Assembly (NCBI RefSeq): GCF_029626025.1
Contig: NZ_JARUBF010000001.1
Coordinates: 868,001 to 932,000, forward strand
Direction: 5' to 3'
Length of the DNA stretch: 64,000 nucleotides
Source: Solwaraspora sp. WMMD406
GTDB lineage: Bacteria; Actinomycetota; Actinomycetes; Mycobacteriales; Micromonosporaceae
Below are positions 8,654 through 17,181 of the stretch, piece after piece. Each line of letters opens with the position of its first letter. The stretch's first letter is position 1. The notes under the pieces were generated by a model that did no database searches, was not told where the DNA came from, and saw nothing but the letters and a program-made list of their open reading frames with translations. Both the position numbers and the translations under genes were made by a program.

Positions 8654-8845
8654 TCAGCCGCGTACCTTGGTCATCTCGACGAAGCTCGACCACGACGACG
8701 GGGCGAACGCCAACGTACCGCCGTCGCGGTCCTTGGTGTCCCGGACGTAGACCCGGCCGGGTAGGTTGTCGGCTACCTCGACGCAGTTGCTGTGACCGTT
8801 GCTGCGGGTCGACTTGCGCCAGTTCACATCAGTGTTCATGCTCAT
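8654..8845 (-). CDS. DUF397 protein
   Basis: 63 residues spanning the whole DUF397 domain: WRKSTRSNG at the start, CVEVADNLPGRVYVRDTKD in the centre, and a C-terminal hydrophobic FAPSSWSSFV segment. ATG 8845 has a GAGGGTGG ribosome-binding site. DUF397 proteins of actinomycetes are encoded next to WhiJ/AbaA-type XRE-DUF5753 regulators and act with them in development and secondary metabolism; some pairs behave like toxin-antitoxin systems. This copy shares 60-70% of residues with the DUF397 protein just upstream, so it is a tandem duplicate. Confidence 0.85.
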   Translation of the reverse strand: MSMNTDVNWRKSTRSNGHSNCVEVADNLPGRVYVRDTKDRDGGTLAFAPSSWSSFVEMTKVRG

Positions 8846-8928
8846 CGACCACCCTCATCGTCAGGTCACGGACCCGGACCAGTCCGAAGCGGGGCGTCCG
8901 AGGCTCCGTTGTCCGCCTGCAGCCCTAC

Positions 8929-9117
8929 TCAGGGCATCCTTGCCACGTCGGTGACGAACGCCGACCAGGCGGCCGGGCTGAAGGCGAGCGTGCCGCCGTC
9001 GCGGTCCTTGGTGTCCCGGACGAGGACGCGGCTGAGAAGGTTGTCCGCCACCTCGATGCAGTTGCTCCCGCCGTTGCTGCGGGTCGACTTGCGCCAGCTC
9101 GGCGTGGTTACGTCCAT
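8929..9117 (-). CDS. DUF397 protein
   Basis: 62 residues from ATG 9117 (MDVTTPSWRKS). Longer in-frame starts exist, but this one matches DUF397 length and overlaps the end of the XRE gene by 10 bases, as is usual for this pair. It has the same CIEVADNL and VRDTKDRDGG motifs as its neighbours at 8654 and 37591. It is probably co-translated with the XRE regulator and is its small partner protein. Confidence 0.87.
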   Translation of the reverse strand: MDVTTPSWRKSTRSNGGSNCIEVADNLLSRVLVRDTKDRDGGTLAFSPAAWSAFVTDVARMP

Positions 9118-9890
9118 GAATCCACTGCTTTCATGATCAGGTCGAGGCTCTGGTCCTGTGGGAGAGCATACTCTCGGATCGCTTCCCACTGCCGGTCCAG
9201 CAGGTCGACCGCTGCCGGGTCCTCCACGACGTCGCCAGCGCCGGGCGCGTCGCGCAGTCCCACGGTTCGCCCGTGAGCCGTCGCGAGCGCCACCGGTCCG
9301 TCCAGTCCCGCATACGCCCCGACGTAGGCGGGGACGATGAAGACGCTGATGTTCGGCCGCTCGATCGCTTCGGCCAGCACGGTCAACTGTTCATGCATCA
9401 CCGCAGGTCCACCGACCGGTCTGCGGAGTGCGGAGTCATCCAAGATGACGACGACCCGGGGCGGGTTGGCTTCTCGGGTGACGACTCCCCAACGGGCGAG
9501 CCGGGCCGCGACCGCGTCGTCTGCCGCTACGCCCGATCGCGTGGTGCCGATGACCGCACGTGCGTACGCCTCCGTCTGGAGCACTCCGGAGATGACGGCT
9601 AGCTCGAAGTAGCGCAGCATCGTCGCTTCACGCTCGTAGTCGAGCCAGGGCCGCAACCAGACAGGGGCGGACTCTCCAATCACGAACTTTCTATAGAACT
9701 TCATGAACCCGGTCCGGTATTGCCGGTCCACCGCCGTGAGGTAGTCCGGGAGCGCCGGGCGTTCGCCGCGCTCCACCGCGCCGACGTGCGACGCCGAGAA
9801 GTGGATGCGCTCCCCCCACGACTCCTGAGTCAGCCCCAGCAACTCGCGGATCCGTCGCAAGTCCTCTATCAGATATTCGCTCGCGCTCAT
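9108..9890 (-). CDS. XRE-family regulator with DUF5753 (WhiJ-like)
   Basis: 260 residues. The N-terminal helix-turn-helix (about residues 5-60: RIRELLGLTQESWGERIHFS, then HVGAVERGERP) is followed by the long DUF5753 domain with YFELAVISGVLQTEAYARAV and the C-terminal LLDRQWEAIREYALPQDQSLDLI. These proteins repress developmental or antibiotic genes and work with a DUF397 partner, here encoded immediately downstream and overlapping. The paralogue at 37776 has the same architecture. Confidence 0.88.
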   Translation of the reverse strand: MSASEYLIEDLRRIRELLGLTQESWGERIHFSASHVGAVERGERPALPDYLTAVDRQYRTGFMKFYRKFVIGESAPVWLRPWLDYEREATMLRYFELAVISGVLQTEAYARAVIGTTRSGVAADDAVAARLARWGVVTREANPPRVVVILDDSALRRPVGGPAVMHEQLTVLAEAIERPNISVFIVPAYVGAYAGLDGPVALATAHGRTVGLRDAPGAGDVVEDPAAVDLLDRQWEAIREYALPQDQSLDLIMKAVDSWT

Positions 9891-10117
9891 ATACCTTCAC
9901 GTCCCCCAATCTCGCCGTGCGACCACCACTCACCACAGGTGCGTCACCGGGTCGATGATCGTCACCACCGGGCCGTACCTACTTGCTGTGTATCTTCCGC
10001 CCCGGCCCTCTGTCAGTCCAGGGTGGAAGAGACCCGGCGGGTGGGTGTGTTCACACTCCCCGAACGCCACGGCACCATCCGCCGGGTCCCCACTCCACCG
10101 GATCCAAGGGGGACAGC

Positions 10118-10810
10118 GTGCGGAATGACGACGGGATCGGAAACGCGAACGGGTCGCGCATTGTGCGTAACCTCGCGGCGGCTCGGCGGGGACGGCTTCC
10201 GATCCGTAACCCCGGTCATTACGACACCACCGCAGGTGTGTGGCGGCTGGCGCGGAATGTGCCGCCGCCGCGTCCGGCGTCGCTGGTGGCGAACCGGGCG
10301 GTGGCTCTGGTCAACCAGCACATGCCGGTGCGTGCCACGGTGGAGTGTCGAAGCTGCGGCACTCCCGCCTTCTGTGAACGGTTCCGGCGGGCGTTCGCCG
10401 TACTGCAGCGGGTCGACCCGGGGCGGGCGAAGCGGGTCCGCGCCGTTCTGGCGTACGCCGGGTTGTGGCCGGCCGGGGCGTCCGAGCCGCCGGTCGCCAG
10501 CAACCAGCCGGTGAAGCTGCGCCCCGGCGACGTGGTCGACGTCCGGGCGGCGGACCACCTGGACGGGCTGCGTCCGGTGCGGCTGACGGTGGCCGAGGTC
10601 GGCCCGGACGTGCCGTGGCAGTCGTGGATCATCGTGATGGGACCGGAGATCAGCGACGATCCGGAGCGGTCCGGCACGTTGGTGATGGTGCGCCCGTACA
10701 AGGATGCGCTCGTACGTCCCGGTGTGCTGACCCGTCACGAACCTCGTCACGAACAAGGTTGCCCGGCGCGGCCCCCGGTCGACCCCGACCCCGGCTCTGA
10801 GGGTGCGTGA
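10118..10810 (+). CDS. Conserved hypothetical protein, paralogue of the 40220 gene
   Basis: 230 residues from GTG 10118, preceded by an AAGGGGGA ribosome-binding site. The first half is basic and contains a short Cys cluster (ECRSCGTPAFC). The second half (about residues 130-205) carries GDVVDVRAADHLDG, a VMGPE segment and YKDALVRPGVL; the same pattern recurs in the 89-residue protein at 40220. Both genes lie upstream-divergent from a DUF397/XRE module, which suggests a functional link. No known domain is recognised. Its end overlaps the next gene by 8 bases. Confidence 0.7.
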   Translation: MRNDDGIGNANGSRIVRNLAAARRGRLPIRNPGHYDTTAGVWRLARNVPPPRPASLVANRAVALVNQHMPVRATVECRSCGTPAFCERFRRAFAVLQRVDPGRAKRVRAVLAYAGLWPAGASEPPVASNQPVKLRPGDVVDVRAADHLDGLRPVRLTVAEVGPDVPWQSWIIVMGPEISDDPERSGTLVMVRPYKDALVRPGVLTRHEPRHEQGCPARPPVDPDPGSEGA

Positions 10811-11045
10811 GCCCGTTCGGCCGCGACTGCCGGCCGCCGGTGACGTGGTGCTGTTGAGCCGGGCGGCAAGCGTCCAGTTCGCCGCGCGGCCGATCCGTTT
10901 CCGGGTGATTCGCCGCGACGAGCGGCAGACGTACCACGGGTGGTGCTGGCTCGACGGTTACGAGTTGGACGCGGCCGGCGACGCGGTGCAGCGCCGAGAG
11001 GTGTTCGTCCAACTCGCCGGGCTTCGGCGGCTCACCCCGAGATAG
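10803..11045 (+). CDS. Small hypothetical protein
   Basis: 80 residues from GTG 10803, overlapping the previous gene. It is a compact Arg-rich protein with a WCWLDGYELD segment and a PGD-like opening (AAGDVVLLSRAA), reminiscent of the C-terminal part of its neighbour and possibly a small beta-barrel fold. The last 17 codons plus 3' flank are duplicated about 500 bases downstream. No function is assignable. Confidence 0.6.
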   Translation: MREPVRPRLPAAGDVVLLSRAASVQFAARPIRFRVIRRDERQTYHGWCWLDGYELDAAGDAVQRREVFVQLAGLRRLTPR

Positions 11046-11053
11046 CGGTCACC

Positions 11054-11118
11054 AAGATCAGTTGATGTATTTACGGACGACACGCCGATGGATTCCCGGT
11101 TCTACGACAAATGATCTT
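11054..11118 (+). terminator. Inverted-repeat element after the 10803 gene, copy 1
   Basis: AAGATCAGTTG at 11054-11064 and CAAATGATCTT at 11108-11118 form a 10/11-bp inverted repeat. A second copy of the whole segment is at 11565-11628 with perfect arms. Both copies lie just after the same gene 3' end, so it is best read as that gene's terminator; a mobile mini-element is the alternative. Confidence 0.45.
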
Positions 11119-11271
11119 CGGGCCGTACGGATGCGCGGCCGACGCCGGCGGAGACGGTCGGTGCTGGAGGAGGTCGAGGGTCCTCGGTGGGTCGTTCTCG
11201 CCACCGGGACCAAGCGGGCACCTGGTCGCGCGACACGGCCCGCCTGCGCAGCCGCAGCTGACGGTCCGCGC

Positions 11272-11328
11272 CGAGGTGAGGCCTATCCACCTTACGACGC
11301 CGTTGTAACGTGGATCAGCCTCACCTCG
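11272..11328. repeat. 57-bp near-perfect palindrome
   Basis: Outer arms CGAGGTGAGGCCTATCCAC (11272-11290) and GTGGATCAGCCTCACCTCG (11310-11328) match at 17 of 19 positions. The remaining 19-base centre is itself palindromic (CTTACGAC gcc GTTGTAAC, one mismatch). The whole segment can fold into one long hairpin. It lies in gene-free DNA between two copies of a duplicated segment. Confidence 0.75.
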
Positions 11329-11485
11329 ATGATTGCTGACCGCCGTTTCACGCTTGATAGACGGCATCGCACTTGTTGTGGTGACCCGAATCCTGGGGCG
11401 TGATGGTCCAGGCTTGATCTTGATCGACGATCAGGAATTTCTGGGTGGATTGAGGTCGCAGACCAGGTCGAAGGCTTCCGTGCGG

Positions 11486-11556
11486 CGCGGTGCAGCGCCG
11501 CGAGCCGCGAGGTGTTCGTCCAACTCGCCGGGCTTCGGCGGCTCACCCCGAGATAG
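11486..11556 (+). pseudogene. Duplicated 3' end of the 10803 gene
   Basis: Repeats the last codons of the 80-residue gene, including REVFVQLAGLRRLTPR and the TAG stop (11554-11556), with a small insertion near its left end and no start codon. The similarity continues through the downstream inverted-repeat element (11565-11628). A further shared segment, (G)ATGGTCCAGGC preceded by CCTTGGGG/CCTGGGGC, occurs at about 11395-11411 and 11650-11667, so the region was rearranged more than once. Confidence 0.7.
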
Positions 11557-11564
11557 CCGTCACC

Positions 11565-11628
11565 AAGATCAGTTGATGTAAATACGGCGACACGCCGATG
11601 GAATCCCGGTTCTACGACAACTGATCTT
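11565..11628 (+). repeat. Inverted-repeat element, copy 2
   Basis: AAGATCAGTTG (11565-11575) and CAACTGATCTT (11618-11628) are perfectly complementary. The interior is nearly identical to the copy at 11054-11118. It immediately follows the duplicated gene end described above. Confidence 0.65.
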
Positions 11629-11758
11629 GCTGGTGTGATCCGGATCCTTGGGGCTGATGGTCCAGGCCCGAGATGTTCCTCCAACGGAGTATGGTCCGTC
11701 CCATGCGAGCGGCAGGATCTACGGGGCATATGTGGCAAAACCGGTAGAGGTGGCAGCG

Positions 11759-12403
11759 GTGAGACGACCGTGGGTGGTCGGGATCTCCGGCGCGTCGGGT
11801 ACGCCGTACCCGGCGGCGGTGCTGCGCGCCTTGTTCGACGCCGGGCACCCGGTCGACCTGGTCGTCTCCCGGGCGGCCCGGCTCACCATCTTCGACGAGA
11901 CCGGCGCGCCGCTGCGGGACAGCCACTGGCGGGAGGACCTGGCCCGTTGGCTCGGGCGCGATCTCGACGACGCCGACGTACGGTTCTGGCCCGCCGGTGA
12001 CCTCGCCGCCGGCCCGAGCAGCGGGTCCTATCCGGTACGCGGCATGGTGGTGGTGCCGGCGAGCACGGCCGCGTGTGCGGGCATCGCCATCGGGCTGTCC
12101 AAGGATCTGCTGCAGCGGGCGGCCGAGGTCAACATCAAGGAGCATCGGCCGGTGGTGTTGGTCCCACGTGAGACCCCGGTGACCCGCAGCCATCTGGAGC
12201 ACCTGATCACACTGCACGACGCCGGGGTGGTGGTGCTGCCGGCCAGTCCCGGCTTCTACGGTGCCGGCGCGGCTGCGTCCGCCGCCCAGCTGGTCGATTT
12301 CGTCGCCGGAAAGGTGCTCGACGTGCTCGACGTACCGCACACGCTGTTCCGTCGATGGTCCGGCGAGATCGCCGCCGCTCGCCGCCAGGGCCCGGCCGAC
12401 TGA
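11759..12403 (+). CDS. ubiX: UbiX-type flavin prenyltransferase
   Basis: 214 residues from GTG 11759 (VRRPWVVGISGASG). The open frame continues 111 bases upstream, but UbiX proteins begin right before this VGISGASG flavin-binding loop. Later motifs include the VVVPASTAACAGIAIGLS segment and RPVVLVPRETP with the conserved arginine and Pro. UbiX attaches a dimethylallyl group to FMN, giving the prenylated cofactor needed by UbiD decarboxylases, here the enzyme at 5404. In actinobacteria the UbiD, UbiA and UbiX genes are normally adjacent; here about 3.9 kb with the CRISPR array and a DUF397 module separates them. Confidence 0.88.
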   Translation: MRRPWVVGISGASGTPYPAAVLRALFDAGHPVDLVVSRAARLTIFDETGAPLRDSHWREDLARWLGRDLDDADVRFWPAGDLAAGPSSGSYPVRGMVVVPASTAACAGIAIGLSKDLLQRAAEVNIKEHRPVVLVPRETPVTRSHLEHLITLHDAGVVVLPASPGFYGAGAAASAAQLVDFVAGKVLDVLDVPHTLFRRWSGEIAAARRQGPAD

Positions 12404-12458
12404 CCAGCCCGCAGCGCGGGTGGACGAGCGTCAGCCTGCCGCGCGGCACGGACGAGCG

Positions 12459-12716
12459 TCAGTACGAACTCGTCCCGCTCGAACCGTTCTCGGTGTGCCG
12501 GGGTCGGTGCTCTGCGGCGTCGGCCTGCATCTCCTCCAGTACGCCTTCCCCCTCAAGTAGTGCGCGCACCTCGGACTCGCGGAACCGTCGATGGCCCCCG
12601 GGAGTTCGGATGCTGCCGATCCGGCCGGCCGCTGCCCATCGAGTGACGGTCTTCGGGTCGACGCGGAACAGCGCGGCTACCTCGCCTGGTGTCAGCAGAC
12701 GATCTCCAGTGTCCAC
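12459..12716 (-). CDS. BldC-like MerR-family DNA-binding protein
   Basis: 85 residues: LLTPGEVAALFRVDPKTVTRWAAAGRIGSIRTPGGHRRF is the winged helix-turn-helix of the BldC group (quoted here by its ends, residues about 7-45), followed by ESEVRALL and an acidic tail. BldC regulates the onset of morphological development in Streptomyces by binding direct repeats cooperatively. The tail is longer than in BldC itself, so it is a paralogue rather than a certain orthologue. It is monocistronic and convergent with ubiX. Confidence 0.82.
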   Translation of the reverse strand: MDTGDRLLTPGEVAALFRVDPKTVTRWAAAGRIGSIRTPGGHRRFRESEVRALLEGEGVLEEMQADAAEHRPRHTENGSSGTSSY

Positions 12717-12984
12717 GGTCCCCTCCTCGCGTACACGACGGCTCTGACCTGGCCAGTCAGCCCCCCGATGGACCGTGTGCCAGATGCCGTCGTGCCAGAC
12801 GTACGGCCATTAGAGCACCGGCTGACCGCCGTGTCCGGGAAATGAGGAAAGCTACCTGAGTGGGAGAATGGCCGGTAGGATTTGCGGCTTATATGGACTT
12901 TAGTCGGTGGATCGGTGACCTGTCCGGGGGAGCCGAAGATGGAAAGCGGGGGTTTCTGGCCGGACCCGTTAGGGTCTACATTCC

Positions 12985-13434
12985 GTGGACGCCATCGACC
13001 TTCGGCTCGTCGACCTGTTACGCGGCAACGCCCGGCTCTCCTACGCCGAACTTGCCCGGCAGGTCGGGCTGTCCGCGCCCGCCGTACACGAGCGGATCGG
13101 CAAGCTCGAATCCGGCGGGATCCTGCGGGGATATCGGGCCGACGTCCGCCCCGAAGCGGTCGGTCTCGGAGTCACCGCGCTGATCGGGCTGGTCGAGGAC
13201 TCCGGCGCGGAGACCGACAAGGTCCTCGACGCCCTGCGGGCCATGCCCGAGATCGAGTCCTGCTACTTCATGGCCGGAGTCGAATCGTTCCTCTGCCTCG
13301 CCCGCGTCGGCACCATCGCCGAACTCGAACAGCTCATCGTCCGGCTCAATCGCACGCCCGGGATCGCCAACACCCGCACCAGCGTCACCCTCTCCACCAA
13401 ATGGGAGAACCGGCCGCAGCCGCTGACCAGTTGA
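12985..13434 (+). CDS. Lrp/AsnC-family transcriptional regulator
   Basis: 149 residues. The N-terminal helix-turn-helix ([20 protein letters not shown], then [17 protein letters not shown]) is followed by an RAM ligand-binding domain (about residues 70-140). GTG 12985 gives the usual Lrp N-terminus [12 protein letters not shown]. In Streptomyces an AsnC-type gene also lies beside the ubiX/mqnE cluster, so it may respond to an amino acid or aromatic precursor, but the effector is unknown. A tandem repeat starts 8 bases after its stop. Confidence 0.87.
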   Translation: MDAIDLRLVDLLRGNARLSYAELARQVGLSAPAVHERIGKLESGGILRGYRADVRPEAVGLGVTALIGLVEDSGAETDKVLDALRAMPEIESCYFMAGVESFLCLARVGTIAELEQLIVRLNRTPGIANTRTSVTLSTKWENRPQPLTS

Positions 13435-13441
13435 TCCGCCG

Positions 13442-13503
13442 GACCGCTGCCCGGTCGGCCGCTGCCCGGTCGGCCGGCGACCGGTCGGCCGGCGACCGGT
13501 CGG
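13442..13503. repeat. Four 15/16-bp tandem units after the Lrp gene
   Basis: Two units of GCCGCTGCCCGGTCG type (the first with GA for G) are followed by two of GCCGGCGACCGGTCG. The run begins 8 bases after the Lrp stop and ends 17 bases before the next start. The units are related, differing in the middle. Confidence 0.8.
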
Positions 13504-13519
13504 CTGTTACCGTCGGCGG

Positions 13520-14617
13520 ATGGAACAACTGGACCGGTGCGACGACGCGGACCGGGCCTGGGTCACCGACGCCATCGCCAGGGTCGAAGCCGACGCCAAC
13601 CGTTCCGCCGACACCCACCTGTTGCCCTTCCCGCTGCCGGTCGACTGGGGCATCGACCTCTATCTGAAGGACGAGTCGGTGCATCCCACCGGCTCGCTCA
13701 AGCACCGGCTGGCCCGCTCGCTGTTCCTGTACGGACTCTGCAACGGCTGGATCGGACCCCGTACCACGATCGTGGAGGCCTCGTCCGGATCCACCGCCAT
13801 CTCCGAGGCGTACTTCGCCCGGATGCTCGGACTGCCGTTCATCGCGGTCATGCCGGCCGCCACGTCCGCCGAGAAGATCGCCCAGATCGAGTTCCACGGC
13901 GGCAAGTCCCACCTCGTACGGGATCCGGCCGCCGTGGTCGTGGAAGCGCGCTGGCTGGCCGAGGACCTCGGCGGGCACTTCATGGACCAGTTCACCTACG
14001 CCGAACGGGCGACCGACTGGCGGGGCAACAACAACATCGCCGAGTCGATCTTCGCTCAGCTCGCCCTGGAGCGGCATCCGATCCCGAGTTGGATCGTCGT
14101 CGGAGCCGGTACGGGCGGCACCAGCGCCACGATCGGGCGTTACGTCCGTTTCCAGCGGCACCGCACCAAACTCTGCGTCGTCGACCCGGAGAACTCCGCC
14201 TACTATCCGGCCTGGCGGTCCGGCGACTGGTCGACGAGCACCGCCAGCGGCTCGATGATCGAGGGAATCGGTCGTCCCACGGTCGAGGCGTCGTTCCAGC
14301 CGGCCGTGGTGGACCGGATGATCCGGGTCCCGGACGCCGCCTCGCTGGCGGCCATGCGGGTCGGCAGCGCCGTACTGGGCCGGCGGGTCGGCGGCTCGAC
14401 CGGCACCAACCTGTGGGGGGCGTTCGGGCTGATCGCGCAGATGCGCTCCGCCGGCGAGCAGGGCTCGGTCGTGACCCTGCTCTGCGACAGCGGCGAACGG
14501 TACGTGGACAGCTACTACTCGGCGCGGTGGCTGGCCGAGCACGGCCTCGACCCGACCCCGCACCTGGCGGACGTCGAGCGGTTCCTGCAGACCGGCGACT
14601 GGCCCGGCTCCGGGTAA
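13520..14617 (+). CDS. cds1: PLP-dependent cysteine desulfhydrase-like protein (Cds1 type)
   Basis: 365 residues, fold-type II PLP enzyme. [11 protein letters not shown] holds the PLP lysine (K61), [16 protein letters not shown] is the phosphate/substrate loop, and [14 protein letters not shown] is the Gly-rich PLP phosphate-binding loop. The overall sequence matches the Cds1 (Rv3684) group of actinobacterial cysteine desulfhydrases, which release sulfide, pyruvate and ammonia, rather than cysteine synthase, because the conserved C-terminal [14 protein letters not shown] and CDSGERY segments are present. Assignment to cysteine as substrate is by family. Confidence 0.8.
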   Translation: MEQLDRCDDADRAWVTDAIARVEADANRSADTHLLPFPLPVDWGIDLYLKDESVHPTGSLKHRLARSLFLYGLCNGWIGPRTTIVEASSGSTAISEAYFARMLGLPFIAVMPAATSAEKIAQIEFHGGKSHLVRDPAAVVVEARWLAEDLGGHFMDQFTYAERATDWRGNNNIAESIFAQLALERHPIPSWIVVGAGTGGTSATIGRYVRFQRHRTKLCVVDPENSAYYPAWRSGDWSTSTASGSMIEGIGRPTVEASFQPAVVDRMIRVPDAASLAAMRVGSAVLGRRVGGSTGTNLWGAFGLIAQMRSAGEQGSVVTLLCDSGERYVDSYYSARWLAEHGLDPTPHLADVERFLQTGDWPGSG

Positions 14618-14689
14618 GTCTCGGTAGCGGCAGACGCCTGTCCTCCGGGTGGGGCGGTCGCGACCCGTCCCGGAAGCCGGGCAGCTGCC

Positions 14690-15310
14690 TCAGCCGCGTT
14701 CGGCGAGCCCGGGATAATGGGTGACGTAGCCGTCCGGGTCCACGGTCAGTTCGGTGGCGAAGCTGCCGCTGCGGTACCCGACCCGGTCCGGACCCGCCGT
14801 GGTGTAGATCTGCTCCGCCGCGAGCACCTCCAGGCCGGGCACCCGGACCCACGCCACCGTGATCCGGTGCTCCTCGCCGGGCGGGCGACCGGCCAGCTTG
14901 AGCCGGCGGATCGGCAACGTGTTGAACAGCGGGGCCGCGCCGAGGTCGACGTCCAGCGCGGCGTCGAGTCGGCCGGGCTCCTCCGTCCCCGGTAGCCCGA
15001 CCGGACGCTGTCCGACCGCACGCAACGCGCGGTCCAGGTCACCCTGCTCGGCGGTGCTGACCCGCCATCGACCCAACGCCCGTTCCATCCGTACGGTCCG
15101 CAGCCAGCCGGCGCCCTCGGTGGTGACCGTCAACCGGACGGCCGTCCAGTCCTCGTCCGTGGTGAGCTCATACTGGCAGGTGTACGGCAGCGGCGTCGCC
15201 GCCACGGCCACCCCTCGCGCGTTCAGCCCCCGCCGGTCGTCGACCAGAGCGTGATCGGCGCCCCCGGTGTCGGTGCGAACCCAGATGACGGACTTCGGCA
15301 TCGTCGGCAT
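14690..15310 (-). CDS. Putative glycolipid-binding protein (DUF1089 type)
   Basis: 206 residues without signal peptide. The pattern VIWVRTDTGGADHALVDD near the start, CQYELTTDEDWTAVRL in the first half and DVDLGAAPLFNTLPIRRL in the second half fits the family annotated as putative glycolipid-binding. No enzyme motif is visible. It is convergent with cds1 and divergent from nothing close; the helicase gene lies downstream on the same strand with 53 bases between. Confidence 0.7.
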   Translation of the reverse strand: MPTMPKSVIWVRTDTGGADHALVDDRRGLNARGVAVAATPLPYTCQYELTTDEDWTAVRLTVTTEGAGWLRTVRMERALGRWRVSTAEQGDLDRALRAVGQRPVGLPGTEEPGRLDAALDVDLGAAPLFNTLPIRRLKLAGRPPGEEHRITVAWVRVPGLEVLAAEQIYTTAGPDRVGYRSGSFATELTVDPDGYVTHYPGLAERG

Positions 15311-15363
15311 GACTCGACCGTACCGGCCAGGGACTCCCGGGCCGGTACGGCCGGCCGATCAGA

Positions 15364-16995
15364 TCAGAAGCTGCGGCTCGGACGGCGGTCGGCGAAACGC
15401 CGCTCTCCGCCACGCCGGTCGTCACGCGGTGGACGGCTTCCCTCGTGGCGGAATCCGCCCCGCCGCTCGCCGCCACTGCGGTCGCCGCCAGCGGTGCCAC
15501 GGTCGGCGTGGCCGCGCTTCCCGCTGGCGCGGTCCGCTCCGGCTGCCGGCCCAGCGGCACTGTCGCCGGTCCGCCCCGGACGGTACCGGTCGGACTCGCC
15601 CCGGAACCGATCCGGACGCTCTGACCGGAAACGGTCAGCGCGCTCTGACCGGAAACGGTCGCCTCGTGGGCGTGGCTGCCGCTGCGGTGCCGGCTCCTCG
15701 ACGATCGGCACGCCACTGGGCTCGGTGGCCCCGGTCAGTTCGGCCAGCACCGCGTCACCCCGACGTACCCGGGTCTGCGCCGGCTCCACGCCGGCCTTCT
15801 CCAGCATGGCGAGGGTGCTGCGGCGCTGCTTCGGCAACACCAGGGTGGCCACCGCACCGGACTCGCCGGCACGGGCGGTCCGGCCGGCCCGGTGCAGGTA
15901 GTCCTTCGGGTCCTTGGGCGGGTCGACGTGCACCACAAGGGACACACCGTCGACGTGGATGCCCCGGGCGGCCACGTCCGTGGCCACCAGCACGTTCGTC
16001 CGGCCTTCCTTGAACTCGGCGAGAGTCCGGGTCCGTACCCGCTGGGTCTTGCCGCCGTGCAGCGCGCCGGCCCGGACGCCGACCGCCGCGAGCTGGTCGA
16101 CCAGCCGGTCCACACCCAGCTGGGTGCGGGCGAACATCATGGTCCGGCCCGACCGGGCGGCGATCGACGCGGCGACGGCGAACTTGTCGTTCGGCGGGAT
16201 CAGCAGCATGTGGTGGTCCATCGTGGTGACCGTGGCGGTCGGCGGCGCGGTGGAATGGGTGACCGGGTCGGTCATGAAGCGCCGCACCAGGGCGTCGACG
16301 TCGTTGTCCAGCGTGGCGGAGAAGAGCAGCCGCTGGGCATCGGCCGGGGTCTTGTCGAGTAGTTCGGTGACGTCAGGCAGGAAGCCCATGTCGGCCATCT
16401 GATCCGCCTCGTCGAGAACGGTCACCTCGACATCGTCCAGGTTGCACACCCCGCGTTGGATCAGGTCGCCGAGGCGGCCCGGGGTCGCCACGATGATCTC
16501 GACGCCGCGCCGCAACGAGTCGATCTGCCGGTCGTAGGGCACCCCGCCGACCGCTGTCTTGATGAACACGCCGACGGCCCGTCCGAGCGGGAACAGCGCG
16601 TCGTTGACCTGCATGGCGAGCTCGCGGGTGGGAACCAGGATCAGCGCCCGGGGGTGTAGCGGCCGGGCGCGGTCGCCCGCCGCCATCCGAGCGAGTACCG
16701 GCAGGCCGAAGGCGAGGGTCTTGCCGGAGCCGGTCTGGCCCCGGCCGAGCACGTCCCGGCCGGCCAACGCGTCCGGTACGGTCGCGCGCTGGATCTCGAA
16801 CGGGGTGGTGATGCCCTCCCGGGCGAGTGCCCGGACCAGTGGACGCGGCACTCCGAGGGCGGCGAAGTCCAGGTCGGCGGGAGCCTGCGCCGGCTCGGTC
16901 GCGGCGTCCGGAGCCGCAGTGTCGAGAACCGGGGTGTCGAGAACCGGGGTGTCGAGGACGGACGGGAACGTGCTGGGATCAGCGAAGGTGGTCAA
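15364..16995 (-). CDS. DEAD-box ATP-dependent RNA helicase
   Basis: 543 residues. All core motifs are visible: the Q motif (PFEIQRATVPDALAG), motif I GQTGSGKT, PTRELA, TPGRLGDL, DEAD (VLDEADQMADMGF), SAT, then domain 2 with VATDVAARGIHVDGVSLVVH and HRAGRTARAG. The C-terminal about 120 residues are an Arg/Gly-rich RFRSERADRFRSER-type tail likely to bind RNA. The start is TTG 16995 with a GAGAGG ribosome-binding site; in-frame upstream ATG is absent. It probably works in rRNA maturation or cold adaptation as for RhlE/CsdA-type proteins. Confidence 0.93.
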   Translation of the reverse strand: MTTFADPSTFPSVLDTPVLDTPVLDTAAPDAATEPAQAPADLDFAALGVPRPLVRALAREGITTPFEIQRATVPDALAGRDVLGRGQTGSGKTLAFGLPVLARMAAGDRARPLHPRALILVPTRELAMQVNDALFPLGRAVGVFIKTAVGGVPYDRQIDSLRRGVEIIVATPGRLGDLIQRGVCNLDDVEVTVLDEADQMADMGFLPDVTELLDKTPADAQRLLFSATLDNDVDALVRRFMTDPVTHSTAPPTATVTTMDHHMLLIPPNDKFAVAASIAARSGRTMMFARTQLGVDRLVDQLAAVGVRAGALHGGKTQRVRTRTLAEFKEGRTNVLVATDVAARGIHVDGVSLVVHVDPPKDPKDYLHRAGRTARAGESGAVATLVLPKQRRSTLAMLEKAGVEPAQTRVRRGDAVLAELTGATEPSGVPIVEEPAPQRQPRPRGDRFRSERADRFRSERPDRFRGESDRYRPGRTGDSAAGPAAGADRASGKRGHADRGTAGGDRSGGERRGGFRHEGSRPPRDDRRGGERRFADRRPSRSF

Positions 16996-17181
16996 GAAAA
17001 CCTCTCAGGGCGGGGCGGATCTTCGCGAATGGCCCGTTCCGGTGTGCGCACCGTTGAATCGCCCGCAAGATCGCCCATGAGCACGCGCGAGCGCGCGCCG
17101 GGTTGATGATCAGAGGACAAGTGTACGGGTTTGCGGCGCTGTTGCCACCTGACCGTCCGCCTCGTGGGCGGGCTCACCCCG

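Noticed and set aside
8654-9890. The DUF397/DUF397/XRE genes as CRISPR-associated genes because they sit next to the array leader.
   Set aside because: The same module occurs at 37.6-38.6 kb without an array, and these families are common developmental regulators of actinomycetes; adjacency is probably chance.
11054-11628. The two 64/65-bp inverted-repeat segments as a pair of insertion-sequence ends.
   Set aside because: They are direct copies that each follow the same gene end, and no transposase lies between them.
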